Assembly: GCA_017303855.1 (NCBI GenBank) | Contig: JAFLBL010000001.1 | Location: forward strand, 62,001-126,000 | From: Chitinophagales bacterium | GTDB lineage: Bacteria > Bacteroidota > Bacteroidia > Chitinophagales > Chitinophagaceae | Length of the DNA stretch: 64,000 nucleotides | Reading direction: 5' to 3' | The notes under the pieces: model-generated | Seen by the model: the letters and a program-made list of their open reading frames with translations, nothing else | Database searches by the model: none | Told to the model about the DNA's origin: nothing | Shown: one piece after another, positions 1 through 9,089 of the stretch | Position numbering within the stretch: the stretch's first letter is position 1 | Layout of the letters: each line of letters begins with the position of its first letter | Made by a program: the position numbers and the translations under genes

Positions 1-1
1 G

Positions 2-355
2 GGCATTAATGCCTGGAAAAATGCAGGTAAGCCGGTTGAAGGCAGTTCGAATAGTAAACAAATCACGGCGGAGGAATTTGCCGCATCCATTCCTTCCGAT
101 AAAACCGTTTTAGTTGATTTTGGCGCAGAATGGTGTCCGCCCTGTGTTAAAATGGAGCCGGTTCTGGCTGATCTGAAAAAGGACGCTTCCCTGAAATTTG
201 AGTTTATAAAAATTGATGCGGGCATTCATACTGGCCTGATGAAAACAAAGAACATTGATGCCATTCCGGTTTTTATTGTATATAAAAATGGCGTTGAAAC
301 CTGGCGTAAACAGGGTATCGTCACTCTTGAAGAACTCAAAAGCCAGTTAAATTAA
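2..355 (+). CDS. Thioredoxin-domain protein, 3' part only
   Basis: The frame is open from the window edge, so the true start lies outside. It reads INAWKNAGKPVEG, then a thioredoxin fold with the redox motif WCPPC (codons near 131-145), VDFGAEWC before it, and the cis-Pro region IDAIPVFIVYKNG near the end. An in-frame ATG at 152 falls after the CPPC motif and cannot be the real start. The WCPPC motif fits a disulfide reductase or a thioredoxin-like tail of a larger envelope protein. The next gene starts 5 bp after the stop, so the two are probably co-transcribed. Whether the missing part holds a DsbD-like membrane region cannot be seen here. Confidence 0.85.
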   Translation, partial: GINAWKNAGKPVEGSSNSKQITAEEFAASIPSDKTVLVDFGAEWCPPCVKMEPVLADLKKDASLKFEFIKIDAGIHTGLMKTKNIDAIPVFIVYKNGVETWRKQGIVTLEELKSQLN

Positions 356-360
356 TCCCA

Positions 361-1386
361 ATGCGTTGCCATTTGTATCTTTTACTCCTGTTTATTTACA
401 GTGTACAAAACGTCACAGCACAAACTTCACATGTGGAATTGGTCAGTTCCGGTACTTCCACCAGCATCCGCGGACTGAGCGTTGTCAGTGACCAGGTGAT
501 CTGGGCCAGTGGCAGCAAAGGGACAATTGGACGATCCACTGACGGGGGACAAACATGGAAATGGTCGGTAGTAAAAGGGTTTGAAACAAAGGAATTCCGC
601 GACATTGAAGCTTTTGATGCACAGACGGCCGTTATACTGTCTATTGAATCTCCGGCTTATATACTGAAGACCACCAATGGAGGTGAAACCTGGAGGATTG
701 TGTATGAAAACCCGGCCAAAGGGATGTTCCTGGATGCTATGGAATTCTGGAATGAAAAAGCGGGTATAGTTCTCGGTGATCCTATAGACGGAAAATTCTT
801 TATTGCCCGGACATTTGACGGCGGGCAGAGCTGGCAGGAATTACCCGCAGATAAAAGACCCCTGGCCGATAGCGGTGAAGCCTGTTTTGCAGCCAGTGGC
901 ACCAATATCCGGGTGCTCGACCGTGACGAAGCCGTTTTTGTTAGCGGGGGATTACGATCCAGGCTATTTTCACGAAATCCTCCTTCCCTGCTTCCAGTAC
1001 TCCAGGGAAAAGAAACGACCGGCGCTAATTCCATTTCAATACTGGATAATTTTAAAATTAAAGGCGGCAGATACATGATCGTGGTAGGCGGCGATTTCAA
1101 CAAGCCTGCAGCTGTTGAGAAAAACTGCTTTTACAGTACAAACCGTGGCAAAACCTGGTCTGCCCCGGAAACCCCTCCACATGGATACAGAAGTTGTGTG
1201 GAATATATCAGCCGGGATATCGCTGTAACCTGCGGGCTGAACGGCGTTGATTTTACAACCGACGGAGGACGAAACTGGACATGGATCAGCCAGGAAGGCT
1301 TTCATGTATGCCGGAAAGCAAAAACCGGATCAGCCGTTTTTTTTGCCGGCAATAATGGAAAAATCGGTAAACTTGTGAGGAATTAA
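361..1386 (+). CDS. Secreted YCF48/BNR-type beta-propeller protein
   Basis: A signal peptide (hydrophobic stretch ending ...VTAQ at about residue 21) is followed by repeated blade motifs: STDGGQTWKW, KTTNGGETWR, RTFDGGQSWQE, STNRGKTWS and TTDGGRNWTW. These Asp-box-like S/T-x-D/N-G-G-x-T/S-W repeats are typical of YCF48/sialidase-like propellers, often annotated as photosystem II stability factor-like or oxidoreductase in Bacteroidota. It is probably exported to the periplasm or surface. There is no catalytic motif I can name, so a specific function is not claimed. It follows the thioredoxin gene by 5 bp. Confidence 0.8.
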   Translation: MRCHLYLLLLFIYSVQNVTAQTSHVELVSSGTSTSIRGLSVVSDQVIWASGSKGTIGRSTDGGQTWKWSVVKGFETKEFRDIEAFDAQTAVILSIESPAYILKTTNGGETWRIVYENPAKGMFLDAMEFWNEKAGIVLGDPIDGKFFIARTFDGGQSWQELPADKRPLADSGEACFAASGTNIRVLDRDEAVFVSGGLRSRLFSRNPPSLLPVLQGKETTGANSISILDNFKIKGGRYMIVVGGDFNKPAAVEKNCFYSTNRGKTWSAPETPPHGYRSCVEYISRDIAVTCGLNGVDFTTDGGRNWTWISQEGFHVCRKAKTGSAVFFAGNNGKIGKLVRN

Positions 1387-1406
1387 TTCCCGCAAAACCT
1401 TAACCT

Positions 1407-2081
1407 GTGTTTAAGAAAATTCTGGAACAGCTACGCTGGAAAAAACTGGCCCGGCAACTGCGTAAACCCACCGGTGCGATGGGATTGGAAGTTGCCAGGC
1501 GTATGAATATCAACAACGAATTTCTCTACAATTTTACATTGGATGAAATGATGATCCGGTATAATCAACATATCCTGGAAATTGGTTTCGGCAATGGTAA
1601 ATTTTTTTACAAGCATTTCGATTTTGCAACCAACCTGCGGGTAACCGGCATTGATATTTCAGATGATATGCTGGCTGCAGCCAGGGAAAATAACCGGGAA
1701 CTGATAAGAGACCGGCAACTGGAGCTTGTAAAGTCTGCAAGTAATTCGATGCCATTCCCTAAAAACTGTTTTGACGCAATATTCTCAATCAATGTCGCCT
1801 ACTTCTGGAAAGATCCCCAGGAGCATTTATGTGAAATTGCCCGTGTACTAAAGCCGGGAGGACGGTTATATACCACCATACGCAGTACAGAAAGCCTGTC
1901 ACGGATGCCTTTCAGTCAATATGGTTTTACCAGTTATACAGAGCAGGAATGGAAACTCTTCTGCCATTTAAATGACTTGTCTTTTATCCGTTGTTCACTT
2001 GTGGTGGAACCGGATCTTCCGGGTGCTGAATTTACCGGTATCCGTTCATTATGCCTGGTAGCTGAAAAAATAAAACTATAA
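1407..2081 (+). CDS. Class I SAM-dependent methyltransferase
   Basis: A 224-residue cytoplasmic protein with the SAM-binding motif I LEIGFGNG at about residues 57-64, motif II acidic VTGIDISDDML, and the post-motif region FDAIFSINVAYFWKDPQEHLCEIARVLKPGG typical of the Methyltransf_11 family. The start is GTG at 1407; no ATG precedes the fold. The substrate is unknown. It follows the propeller gene by 20 bp and its 3' end overlaps the convergent peroxiredoxin-like gene by 6 bp. Confidence 0.85.
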   Translation: MFKKILEQLRWKKLARQLRKPTGAMGLEVARRMNINNEFLYNFTLDEMMIRYNQHILEIGFGNGKFFYKHFDFATNLRVTGIDISDDMLAAARENNRELIRDRQLELVKSASNSMPFPKNCFDAIFSINVAYFWKDPQEHLCEIARVLKPGGRLYTTIRSTESLSRMPFSQYGFTSYTEQEWKLFCHLNDLSFIRCSLVVEPDLPGAEFTGIRSLCLVAEKIKL

Positions 2082-2657
2082 ATTGGCGAGTATCTCTTTT
2101 ACCGAAGGCCTTTTTTTATAATCAGTATCAAAAAAACGATAGGTAACCGTGGATTCTTTATCGATTATATAAATGGCCGGAATTGGCAGAAATTTTCCAT
2201 TTGTACCGTTGTTTTTTTCAATATCAATCCCGCTGCTTCTGTATCGGCCCAATACTGTTTCTTCAACCTCAAATTCCACATCATACCCTTTCATAATTTT
2301 CATATCCTCATCATACAAAACCGGGTAAGTGGCTTTGGTCTTTTCCACAGTCGTGGCCACATGCTCTGCTTTTTCGGGGGATACTGCAATGACTGTGGCG
2401 CCTTTCTCTGTTATAAGGGATAAAGAATCCTGTAAACGGGATAATTCGCGGTTACAATACGGACACCAGTAACCCCGGTAAAACACGAGTACTACTTTCC
2501 CTTTTTTCAGGAAATCTTTCAACCGGACTGACTGACCGGTCTGATCCTTTGCCTTAAAATCCGGTGCTTTCGACCCGATAAACAGCCCTTCAGGCTTTTC
2601 CTGTGTCAATCCATGGTATGACAAAAACAACAAAAGAAAAGTAAAAAACTGTTTCAT
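2076..2657 (-). CDS. Exported AhpC/TSA-type peroxiredoxin-like protein
   Basis: I choose the ATG at 2657 (MKQFFTFLLLFLSYHG...) because it begins a clear signal peptide; the longer frame upstream has no signal. The 193-residue protein has the AhpC/TSA/redoxin fold: GSKAPDFKAKDQTG, then VLVFYRGYWCPYC with a CxxC at Cys65 and Cys68, and the SPEKAEHV and PAIYIIDKE segments. CPYC in place of the usual peroxiredoxin TxxC suggests a periplasmic thiol-disulfide or peroxidase function. The last codons overlap the convergent methyltransferase gene. Confidence 0.8.
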   Translation of the reverse strand: MKQFFTFLLLFLSYHGLTQEKPEGLFIGSKAPDFKAKDQTGQSVRLKDFLKKGKVVLVFYRGYWCPYCNRELSRLQDSLSLITEKGATVIAVSPEKAEHVATTVEKTKATYPVLYDEDMKIMKGYDVEFEVEETVLGRYRSSGIDIEKNNGTNGKFLPIPAIYIIDKESTVTYRFFDTDYKKRPSVKEILANL

Positions 2658-2780
2658 ATATCCTGTTTTATTCTCAAATGTAACGACTGAGGCTACAAAA
2701 TGGTATTCCTTGTCCCGTATTAACGAAAGATTATTTTTCCGTAAATTTACACGCCACCTATTCTTAATAAAATTCTTAGT

Positions 2781-3056
2781 ATGCCAGGCTCTCATCCTAA
2801 TTCACACAGCGAGAAATACACGACTCAGCTGCTGGCCGGTTTTATATCGCTGACCGGATTCGTTTTTATTACTTTTTATTCCATTTTTGAACTGAAAAAA
2901 GATAAGTCCTGGTATTTCTGGGCCGGAGTGGCCGCCTTCCTTCTATTGGCCGGTATTTATTTTTGTATGAGCGCTTTTGTACATAAAGTCAAATCGGATT
3001 TTAACCGAAGGGCCAAACAACGGGAGCAGCACAAGACGTTTACGGCTGACAACTGA
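2781..3056 (+). CDS. Small two-TM membrane protein, unknown
   Basis: 91 residues. A short polar N-terminus precedes two hydrophobic segments (about residues 17-35 and 46-66), and a basic tail (KVKSDFNRRAKQREQHK) is likely cytoplasmic. I do not recognise a family. It diverges from the peroxiredoxin-like gene and ends one base before the DUF486 gene stop on the other strand. Confidence 0.65.
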   Translation: MPGSHPNSHSEKYTTQLLAGFISLTGFVFITFYSIFELKKDKSWYFWAGVAAFLLLAGIYFCMSAFVHKVKSDFNRRAKQREQHKTFTADN

Positions 3057-3395
3057 TCAGACGGCTCCCTTACTGAACATAAAATAAACGGCTCCGATCA
3101 ACATCGCGAAACTGGCCAGATACCTCCAGTGGAATGGTTCTTTCATTATCCATACGGCAAAAGCACAGAACACAATCAGGGTAATGGCTTCCTGTATCAT
3201 TTTTAACTGGAAAAGAGTAAAGCCATCTGTTTTTCCAAACCGGTTGGCCGGCACCATCAGTATATATTCAAATAAGGCAATCCCCCAGCTAACCAGGATG
3301 GCTTTCCATAATGGCCAGCCCTGGTGTTTCAGATGGTAATACCAGGCAAATGTCATAAACACATTGGAGGCAAAAAGCAGAATAATTGTTCTCAT
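3057..3395 (-). CDS. DUF486 / DMT-like small membrane protein
   Basis: 112 residues with four predicted membrane helices. The pattern FMTFAWYYHLK, WGIALFEYILMVPANRFG and FTLFQLKMIQEAITL is characteristic of the DUF486 family, distant relatives of the drug/metabolite transporter superfamily. Transport substrate is unknown. A hairpin terminator sits only 12 bp upstream of its ATG, so it must start transcription very close to the start codon or rely on readthrough from smc. Confidence 0.8.
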   Translation of the reverse strand: MRTIILLFASNVFMTFAWYYHLKHQGWPLWKAILVSWGIALFEYILMVPANRFGKTDGFTLFQLKMIQEAITLIVFCAFAVWIMKEPFHWRYLASFAMLIGAVYFMFSKGAV

Positions 3396-3401
3396 ACTAT
3401 T

Positions 3402-3430
3402 AAAAAAGCCCGTCTGAACGGGCTGTTTTT
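3402..3430 (-). terminator. Hairpin terminator after smc
   Basis: A 7-bp stem AGCCCGT/ACGGGCT (3407-3413 and 3418-3424) has a 4-nt loop. Read on the minus strand it is followed by a run of six T, as expected for intrinsic termination of the smc transcript. The plus strand also has a T run, so it could work in both directions. Confidence 0.7.
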
Positions 3431-3501
3431 ATTTAGAAATCATGTTGAAATAAAGTCACTTCATAATTTTTCTGAATCATATTCCCGATTTACCACACCG
3501 G

Positions 3502-6500
3502 TTAGTTCTGCGCCGTTTTCAGGTTTCTGAAATCCACCGGCACCAGTTTACTTACACCGGGTTCCTGCATGGTAACACCATAAATAACATCCACCGTACT
3601 CATCGTCATTTTATTGTGGGTTACAATAATGAACTGGGAATTATCACTGAACTGGCGGATCATATTCGTGAATTTTCCAACGTTGGCATCGTCCAGCGGG
3701 GCATCAACCTCATCCAGAATACAGAAAGGCGCTGGTTTGATCAGGTATATCGCAAAGAGCAATGCGGTTGCAGTCAGTGTTCTTTCTCCCCCGCTGAGCT
3801 GTGTGAGTGAGGAAGGACGTTTTCCTTTAGGTTTTGCCACTACATCAATTCCCGTATCCGCGAGGTTTTCCGGATTTTCAAGTACCAGGTCGGCCTGGTC
3901 ATCTTCTGTAAACAGGGTCTTAAAGACCTTCTGAAAATTCTCCCTTACCAGGTGGAAGGTATCCAGGAATTTCTGGTTAGCGGTTGCTTCCACTTCTTCA
4001 ATTGTTTTCAGCAGACTGTCTTTGGCATTCACCAGGTCCGTCTTTTGTTCCACGATAAAGTCGTACCGTTTCTTCATTTCGGTAAATGCTTCAATCGCGG
4101 TCGGGTTTACTTCACCCAGATTTTCCAACCGCTTCTTCATCCGGTCGGCTTTTTCCTGAAGTTCTTCAACAGGTATCTCCCCTGATCTGGCTTCACCCAG
4201 TATTTCTTCCAGGTTGATCCTGAATTCCACATTCAGCCGTTCTTTCATTCCGGCCAATTGAAGTTTCAGTTCATTCAGTTTATCTTTAATGGCAGCCAGC
4301 AGGAATTCTATCTGTTCCTTTTCTTTTACCTGGTGCCTGATCGCGCTTTCTTTCTCACTTAGCTGATTTCTGAAATTATAATAGGCCTGGTCGGCTTCAT
4401 TCAGGTTCTTTTCTTCCTCTTCTTTCCGGCGCAGTAATTCGAGCAGGGCTTCTTCAATTTCCTTTAAGGACTGAGCGGAATGTCCGATACTGGTGCGCGT
4501 ATCTGCCAGGTGACTGGTATTACTTTCAATCTGCTGACGCAGGTCATTCAGCTGGTTGCTCTTGAATTCCAGTTCCTGTTTGAGCCCGTTGATTTTACTT
4601 TGCTGGCGGGTGACATTCAGGTTAAACTCGTTGAACTGACGGGAGGACTCGTTGTATTCCGTTTCTGTCAGTTTAAACGTTTCATCCGCTTCAGCAAGTT
4701 TTGAGGCATTCGCCTGGAGAAGTTCATTGAATACGGCCAGTTCTCCACGTACCGTTTCCACGGAGCTGTTTGTTTGTTGCATCTGGCTGTTCAGTTCTTC
4801 CAGCCGGTTCAGGCTGCTACCCTGCATGGCCTGCAGATTCTCCAGTTTATTATGTAAGGCAAATACGGCATTGGATAATTGCTGAATTTCCCGCTCTGTT
4901 TCCCTTATTGCTGATTCACGCAGGTCTTCATTAAAAGCGATTACTTCATTGTGGCGGGCCTGAATGTCGGCGCGCAGACTATCCACCACCCCATCCTGCG
5001 CAACTATCTCGTCCTGTAGTTTTTCCAGGTTTTTAGCCCTTCCGATTTTCTTTCCTTCGATAAGGCCTACACTTCCCCCGGTAAGAGAATATTTTCCTTT
5101 TACATATTTTCCATGTTTCTCAATCACTACAAATCCGTTGCTGTTCTGCAACGAATCTTCGCTTTCCGCGATAAATACGTTTCCGAGCAGGTGTTCCGCC
5201 AGTTTGCGGTACTTATCTTCCACTTCCACCACACTCAGGGCTGGTATACCACCTTCCAGCTGATGTGCGGCAATTGCGGCGGCACTATCATTTACTTTAT
5301 CCAGCAGGAAAAAGTTGGCTTTCCCTTTTTTATTTTCATCCAGGAGATGAACGGCCTGTAACCCTTCCTGCAGGTCATTCACCACATAATAACTCAGGTA
5401 GGGTTCCAACACATTCTCCAGTGCCGTTCTGAATTCTTCTTTTACATACAGGACATCAGACAGTATAGGCGCATGATGATTCCACTGACTGTTATTGTGC
5501 AGGAATTTCACGGAATCGGGATAGCCTTCCATTGAATCAATCATGCTTTTCAGCAGGTCATGCTCATTCTTTCTGGCATCCAGTTTACGGGTTTCTTCCG
5601 CCAGGTTATTACGGAGTCCGTCCAGGATGGATTGCGTCTGCAGGATCTGTTCCCTCGTATATTCCTGGTGTTGTTGCAGCTGCTCAAGATCCGTTTTTTT
5701 AATACCCAGTTCCTTTTCCTTCAACTGACGCTCTGCATCCAGGTGAGTCCGCTGCTCTTCCCGCTGAATTCTTTCTTCTTCAATCTGCGCAATTACCCGT
5801 TGCAGGTTTTGTACGGATGTGTCGGCTACGGCTACTTTCTTTTCCGCCTCAAACTGGTTACGCTGGATCTGCTGGTATTCATTCCGGAGACTGTCCAGCA
5901 TTCTGCGTTTTTCATCGAGGACTTCCCGGCGGGCACTTACGTCAGCATTAAGCCGGGTCAGTTGTTCACTGAGTTGTTCCAGGCTTTTTTCCTCATCGGT
6001 AATCTGCATACTGGTGAAGCCGATGCCTTCTTCAATTCCTTTCAGCTGACCTTCTGCTTTGAGTAAAAATTCCTGCAGACTGGTTTCTTTTTCATGCAGG
6101 TGTTCCAGCCGCTGTGCAGACAGGTTTTTATCATTTTCCTTACTCCGAACGGTTTGCAAAATTTCATTGAACGCGTGTTGCATAGACTGGAGCTGTCGTT
6201 CTCTCTCCACGAAAGCCAGTTTCTCCTGTTCCAGTTCTGCTTCCCGTGTACCTATTTCCGCTTCCAGCTGATGCTTCTTGTCGGTCTCCACATCATTCTG
6301 CTCGTTCAGCTCCCGGTAACTGAGATTGAACCCCTCGAGTGACGCTTTTGCCAGTTCAATACTGATTTCCCGGTAATCCTTTTTTATTTCGTGGTATTTC
6401 TCCGCTTTTTTCGCCTGGCTTTCCAGTGCCTTTAGCTGGTTGTTAATTTCAAACAAGAGGTCTTCTATACGGGCCAGGTCTGATTCGGTGGCTTCCAGTT

Positions 6501-7038
6501 TCTGTTTTGCTTCCTTCTTACGTGTTTTGTAAATGGAAATACCGGCGGCCTGTTCCAGCATTTTTCTCCGGCTGTTATCCTTGTCTTTGATCAGGTCGTC
6601 CACCATATCCAGCGCAATAATCGCATAGCTGTCCGTACTGATACCCGTATCCAGAAACAGGTTCTGAATATCCTTGAGCCGGCATTGTACATCATTCAAC
6701 CGGTACTCACTTTCCCCGCTTTTATAAAATTTTCGGGTAACCGTTACCGTACTGAATTCGGTGGGCAGCAGGTTACGCGTATTTTCAAAAGTCAGGCTCA
6801 CTTCTGCCAGACCACTGGCACTGCGGGTCTTGGATCCGTTAAAAACGAGACTGTCCAGGTTCTCACTCCGCAAGGAACTGATCTTTTGTTCTCCGATCAC
6901 CCAGCGGATACTGTCTACGATATTTGATTTACCACAACCGTTGGGGCCAACGATACCGGTAATATTCTCGTCAAAATTCACCACCGTCTTGTCTGCAAAG
7001 CTCTTAAAGCCCTTGATTTCTAAACTCTTTAATCTCAC
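3502..7038 (-). CDS. smc: Chromosome segregation protein SMC
   Basis: 1178 residues, the usual SMC length. The N-terminal head has Walker A GPNGCGKS at 31-38. Long heptad coiled coils flank a hinge around residues 520-640 (YPDSVKFL... to ...GGSVGLIEGKKIGR). The C-terminal head has the ABC signature LSGGE at about 1081-1085 and Walker B CILDEVDAPLDD at about 1106-1117. SMC forms an ATP-driven ring with ScpA/ScpB that compacts and segregates the chromosome; scpA and scpB are not in this window. The gene is monocistronic here, ending in a terminator. Confidence 0.97.
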   Translation of the reverse strand: MRLKSLEIKGFKSFADKTVVNFDENITGIVGPNGCGKSNIVDSIRWVIGEQKISSLRSENLDSLVFNGSKTRSASGLAEVSLTFENTRNLLPTEFSTVTVTRKFYKSGESEYRLNDVQCRLKDIQNLFLDTGISTDSYAIIALDMVDDLIKDKDNSRRKMLEQAAGISIYKTRKKEAKQKLEATESDLARIEDLLFEINNQLKALESQAKKAEKYHEIKKDYREISIELAKASLEGFNLSYRELNEQNDVETDKKHQLEAEIGTREAELEQEKLAFVERERQLQSMQHAFNEILQTVRSKENDKNLSAQRLEHLHEKETSLQEFLLKAEGQLKGIEEGIGFTSMQITDEEKSLEQLSEQLTRLNADVSARREVLDEKRRMLDSLRNEYQQIQRNQFEAEKKVAVADTSVQNLQRVIAQIEEERIQREEQRTHLDAERQLKEKELGIKKTDLEQLQQHQEYTREQILQTQSILDGLRNNLAEETRKLDARKNEHDLLKSMIDSMEGYPDSVKFLHNNSQWNHHAPILSDVLYVKEEFRTALENVLEPYLSYYVVNDLQEGLQAVHLLDENKKGKANFFLLDKVNDSAAAIAAHQLEGGIPALSVVEVEDKYRKLAEHLLGNVFIAESEDSLQNSNGFVVIEKHGKYVKGKYSLTGGSVGLIEGKKIGRAKNLEKLQDEIVAQDGVVDSLRADIQARHNEVIAFNEDLRESAIRETEREIQQLSNAVFALHNKLENLQAMQGSSLNRLEELNSQMQQTNSSVETVRGELAVFNELLQANASKLAEADETFKLTETEYNESSRQFNEFNLNVTRQQSKINGLKQELEFKSNQLNDLRQQIESNTSHLADTRTSIGHSAQSLKEIEEALLELLRRKEEEEKNLNEADQAYYNFRNQLSEKESAIRHQVKEKEQIEFLLAAIKDKLNELKLQLAGMKERLNVEFRINLEEILGEARSGEIPVEELQEKADRMKKRLENLGEVNPTAIEAFTEMKKRYDFIVEQKTDLVNAKDSLLKTIEEVEATANQKFLDTFHLVRENFQKVFKTLFTEDDQADLVLENPENLADTGIDVVAKPKGKRPSSLTQLSGGERTLTATALLFAIYLIKPAPFCILDEVDAPLDDANVGKFTNMIRQFSDNSQFIIVTHNKMTMSTVDVIYGVTMQEPGVSKLVPVDFRNLKTAQN

Positions 7039-7286
7039 GGTTTACGTTTTAATTTCGGGTTAAGTCAGGCGGCGAATATAAAGCAAAGGAGGAGAAAAAG
7101 CAGGGGGCTGATCGGGGCAGTTATTCACATCAATGGGGAAATAATGTGGGAAGATTGTGGAGGGGTTGCCAAATAACAGCCCCCCCTGATAACGAGAAAG
7201 ATTTTTTGAAGTATGACACATACGGGAAAGGCTGTTATTCTTTGATTTATAGCTTTATATTTTAATTTTATCTTAAACCAAAGTTT

Positions 7287-8015
7287 ATGTATAAACTTCA
7301 CTTTTTATGGTTCACGTTTTTGCTGGGTGGCCTTTCCTGCCACCCCAGGCTGGCAGGTGAAAAGCGGGCTGTCCGGGTAATCTGGCAACCTTCGCACCAG
7401 ACAGATACCGGCAAGGATTTCAGTGAAGCTGCTACCTGCAATGCCATCGTGGAGGCAGCCATGGAAGCAGGCCCACGGCTAAAGGAACGTAAAGTCTGGA
7501 GCTTTGGAAAAACGGAGTACCACCATGCTGACGCGGGCAGTAATACCAAGCGTTTACATACGTCGGATGTGCTGGACGGAAAAATTTCCGGCTATGCGTA
7601 TGAGCTGCAGCAATCAAACCGGTTTAATCCGGATATTTTTATATCAGTTCATAATAACGGGGGCACCAACCGGAATGCGGTTTGGGGCTTTATTCATTAT
7701 GGCGATAAAGAAGAAGGCGCTAACCGTATATTGGCCACTGTATTGGTAAATGCCATTTGTGAAGCAACGGAAATGGAAAACCGGGGGGTATGGCCGGACA
7801 GCAGTACCGGCCGGAATGATTACAGGTGTGCCGGTACCGGGAAACTGAGTTTTTATAGTCTGGATGAACAGGTAAACAGGGCGCCTTACCGGGTATTACT
7901 GGAAATCGGCGACAATGCAGCCAGCCGGGCCATTTTAACTGATCCGGTTAAACAAAAACTAATTGGTCAGGCTATTAAAAAAGCGCTGATTAACTGGATA
8001 AAAGAGCAAAATTAG
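7287..8015 (+). CDS. Divergent Amidase_3-type N-acetylmuramoyl-L-alanine amidase lipoprotein
   Basis: A lipoprotein signal (LLGGLSC, Cys18) precedes a divergent Amidase_3 domain. Likely zinc ligands are His37 (IWQPSHQTDTG), Glu55 (NAIVEAAM) and His122 (IFISVHNNGG). The likely catalytic Glu207 lies in YRVLLEIGDN. This matches the usual order of AmiC-type ligands, although the normal DxGHGGxDxG loop is altered. Predicted role: cleavage of the muramoyl-alanine amide bond in peptidoglycan at the envelope. It stands alone, divergent from smc. Two more typical amidases lie at 56.5 and 57.6 kb. Confidence 0.7.
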   Translation: MYKLHFLWFTFLLGGLSCHPRLAGEKRAVRVIWQPSHQTDTGKDFSEAATCNAIVEAAMEAGPRLKERKVWSFGKTEYHHADAGSNTKRLHTSDVLDGKISGYAYELQQSNRFNPDIFISVHNNGGTNRNAVWGFIHYGDKEEGANRILATVLVNAICEATEMENRGVWPDSSTGRNDYRCAGTGKLSFYSLDEQVNRAPYRVLLEIGDNAASRAILTDPVKQKLIGQAIKKALINWIKEQN

Positions 8016-8124
8016 CCATAGTCATTTCTTAATTCCAGGACAACGTAACACTTGCCTATAAATTATTCTTAAAACCCCTGCTCCACTTCCCGGCCCGTTA
8101 CAATAACGGATACCTTCGCCACTG

Positions 8125-8955
8125 ATGAAAAAACTAGCCTTTCTGACAGTGTTACTGGTCCGCGTATTCCTTTCCTGTGCACAAACCGGAGAATGGGACA
8201 CCTATATCGCCCGATATGAAAAAGGGCCGGGCAGCACACTCATCAATATGTCGCTGAAACAATCAGCACCGGATAAAAACTATCCTTTTTTATTTGCTGC
8301 CGGAGTAAAATTCAACAATTGCTCAGCGGAGGGTTTGCCGGGGCCATCCGCATTAAACAGTCTCAATAAAATTTCTGATTCCATAGTAGCGTTGATCAAC
8401 CGGAAAACGGATGCCCTGCTGGCAGGCACTTTTACCTACCAGTGTGAGCGAAAAGACTATTTCTATGTGAAAGACACCAATGGTCTGAAAGAGGCTGTAA
8501 AAGGGTTACTGGATGAACATTTTAAGGGATATATAGCCGCTTTTCTTGTGAAAAAAGACCGTGAATGGGACGCTTACCTGAATTTCCTTTATCCCAATGA
8601 AGAAACCCGGGATTATATGGGTAATCAGAAAATCATACAACGTTTGCAAAAGGCCGGGGATAAACCGGAACTACCCCGCCCGATTGATCATTTCCTGCTT
8701 TTTAAAACAGAAGCAGACAGGGAGTGCTTCGCCTATACAGCTATCAGTAAAAAATTCACCATTACAGCGAAAGTAAACAGTGATAATAAAGCATTCCCGT
8801 TTTCTCTCCATATCTCCCGTACCGACAGGGCTGATCTGACATCCATGAATAACCTCACCCGCTGGTTCCGGGAACAAGTGGCGAAATGCAGGGGTACCTA
8901 CGACGGATGGGAAACTATTGTCATAAAACAGGAACGCACTGATAAACCGGAATAA
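8125..8955 (+). CDS. DUF695 + RraB-like domain lipoprotein
   Basis: 276 residues. A signal peptide ending in a lipobox-like FLSC (Cys18) is followed by an N-terminal DUF695-like region (WDTYIARYEKGPGSTLINMSL). A C-terminal RraB-like region follows (HFLLFKTEADRECFAYTA ... YDGWETIVIK). In proteobacteria RraB binds and inhibits RNase E in the cytoplasm; an exported protein cannot do that, so the fold has presumably been reused. The domain assignments come from pattern memory. Confidence 0.6.
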   Translation: MKKLAFLTVLLVRVFLSCAQTGEWDTYIARYEKGPGSTLINMSLKQSAPDKNYPFLFAAGVKFNNCSAEGLPGPSALNSLNKISDSIVALINRKTDALLAGTFTYQCERKDYFYVKDTNGLKEAVKGLLDEHFKGYIAAFLVKKDREWDAYLNFLYPNEETRDYMGNQKIIQRLQKAGDKPELPRPIDHFLLFKTEADRECFAYTAISKKFTITAKVNSDNKAFPFSLHISRTDRADLTSMNNLTRWFREQVAKCRGTYDGWETIVIKQERTDKPE

Positions 8956-9089
8956 TACCCCTTATCCGTTTTCTCTTTTCCGGATTTTGCTTTTTTTGCT
9001 TCGGAAAACCCAAAATAACGCCGGCTGCTGTTCGTCGAAAACATAGCTTTTTCCATATGGAATAATGTAAATTACGTATAAAAGCCACT

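Noticed and set aside
3502..7038. Plus-strand frames inside smc
   Set aside because: Several long frames exist opposite smc, but they are Ser/Phe-rich shadows of the coiled-coil codons with no start context.
7039..7286. Replication origin near smc
   Set aside because: No DnaA-box cluster, AT-rich unwinding region or dnaA gene is visible in the gap.
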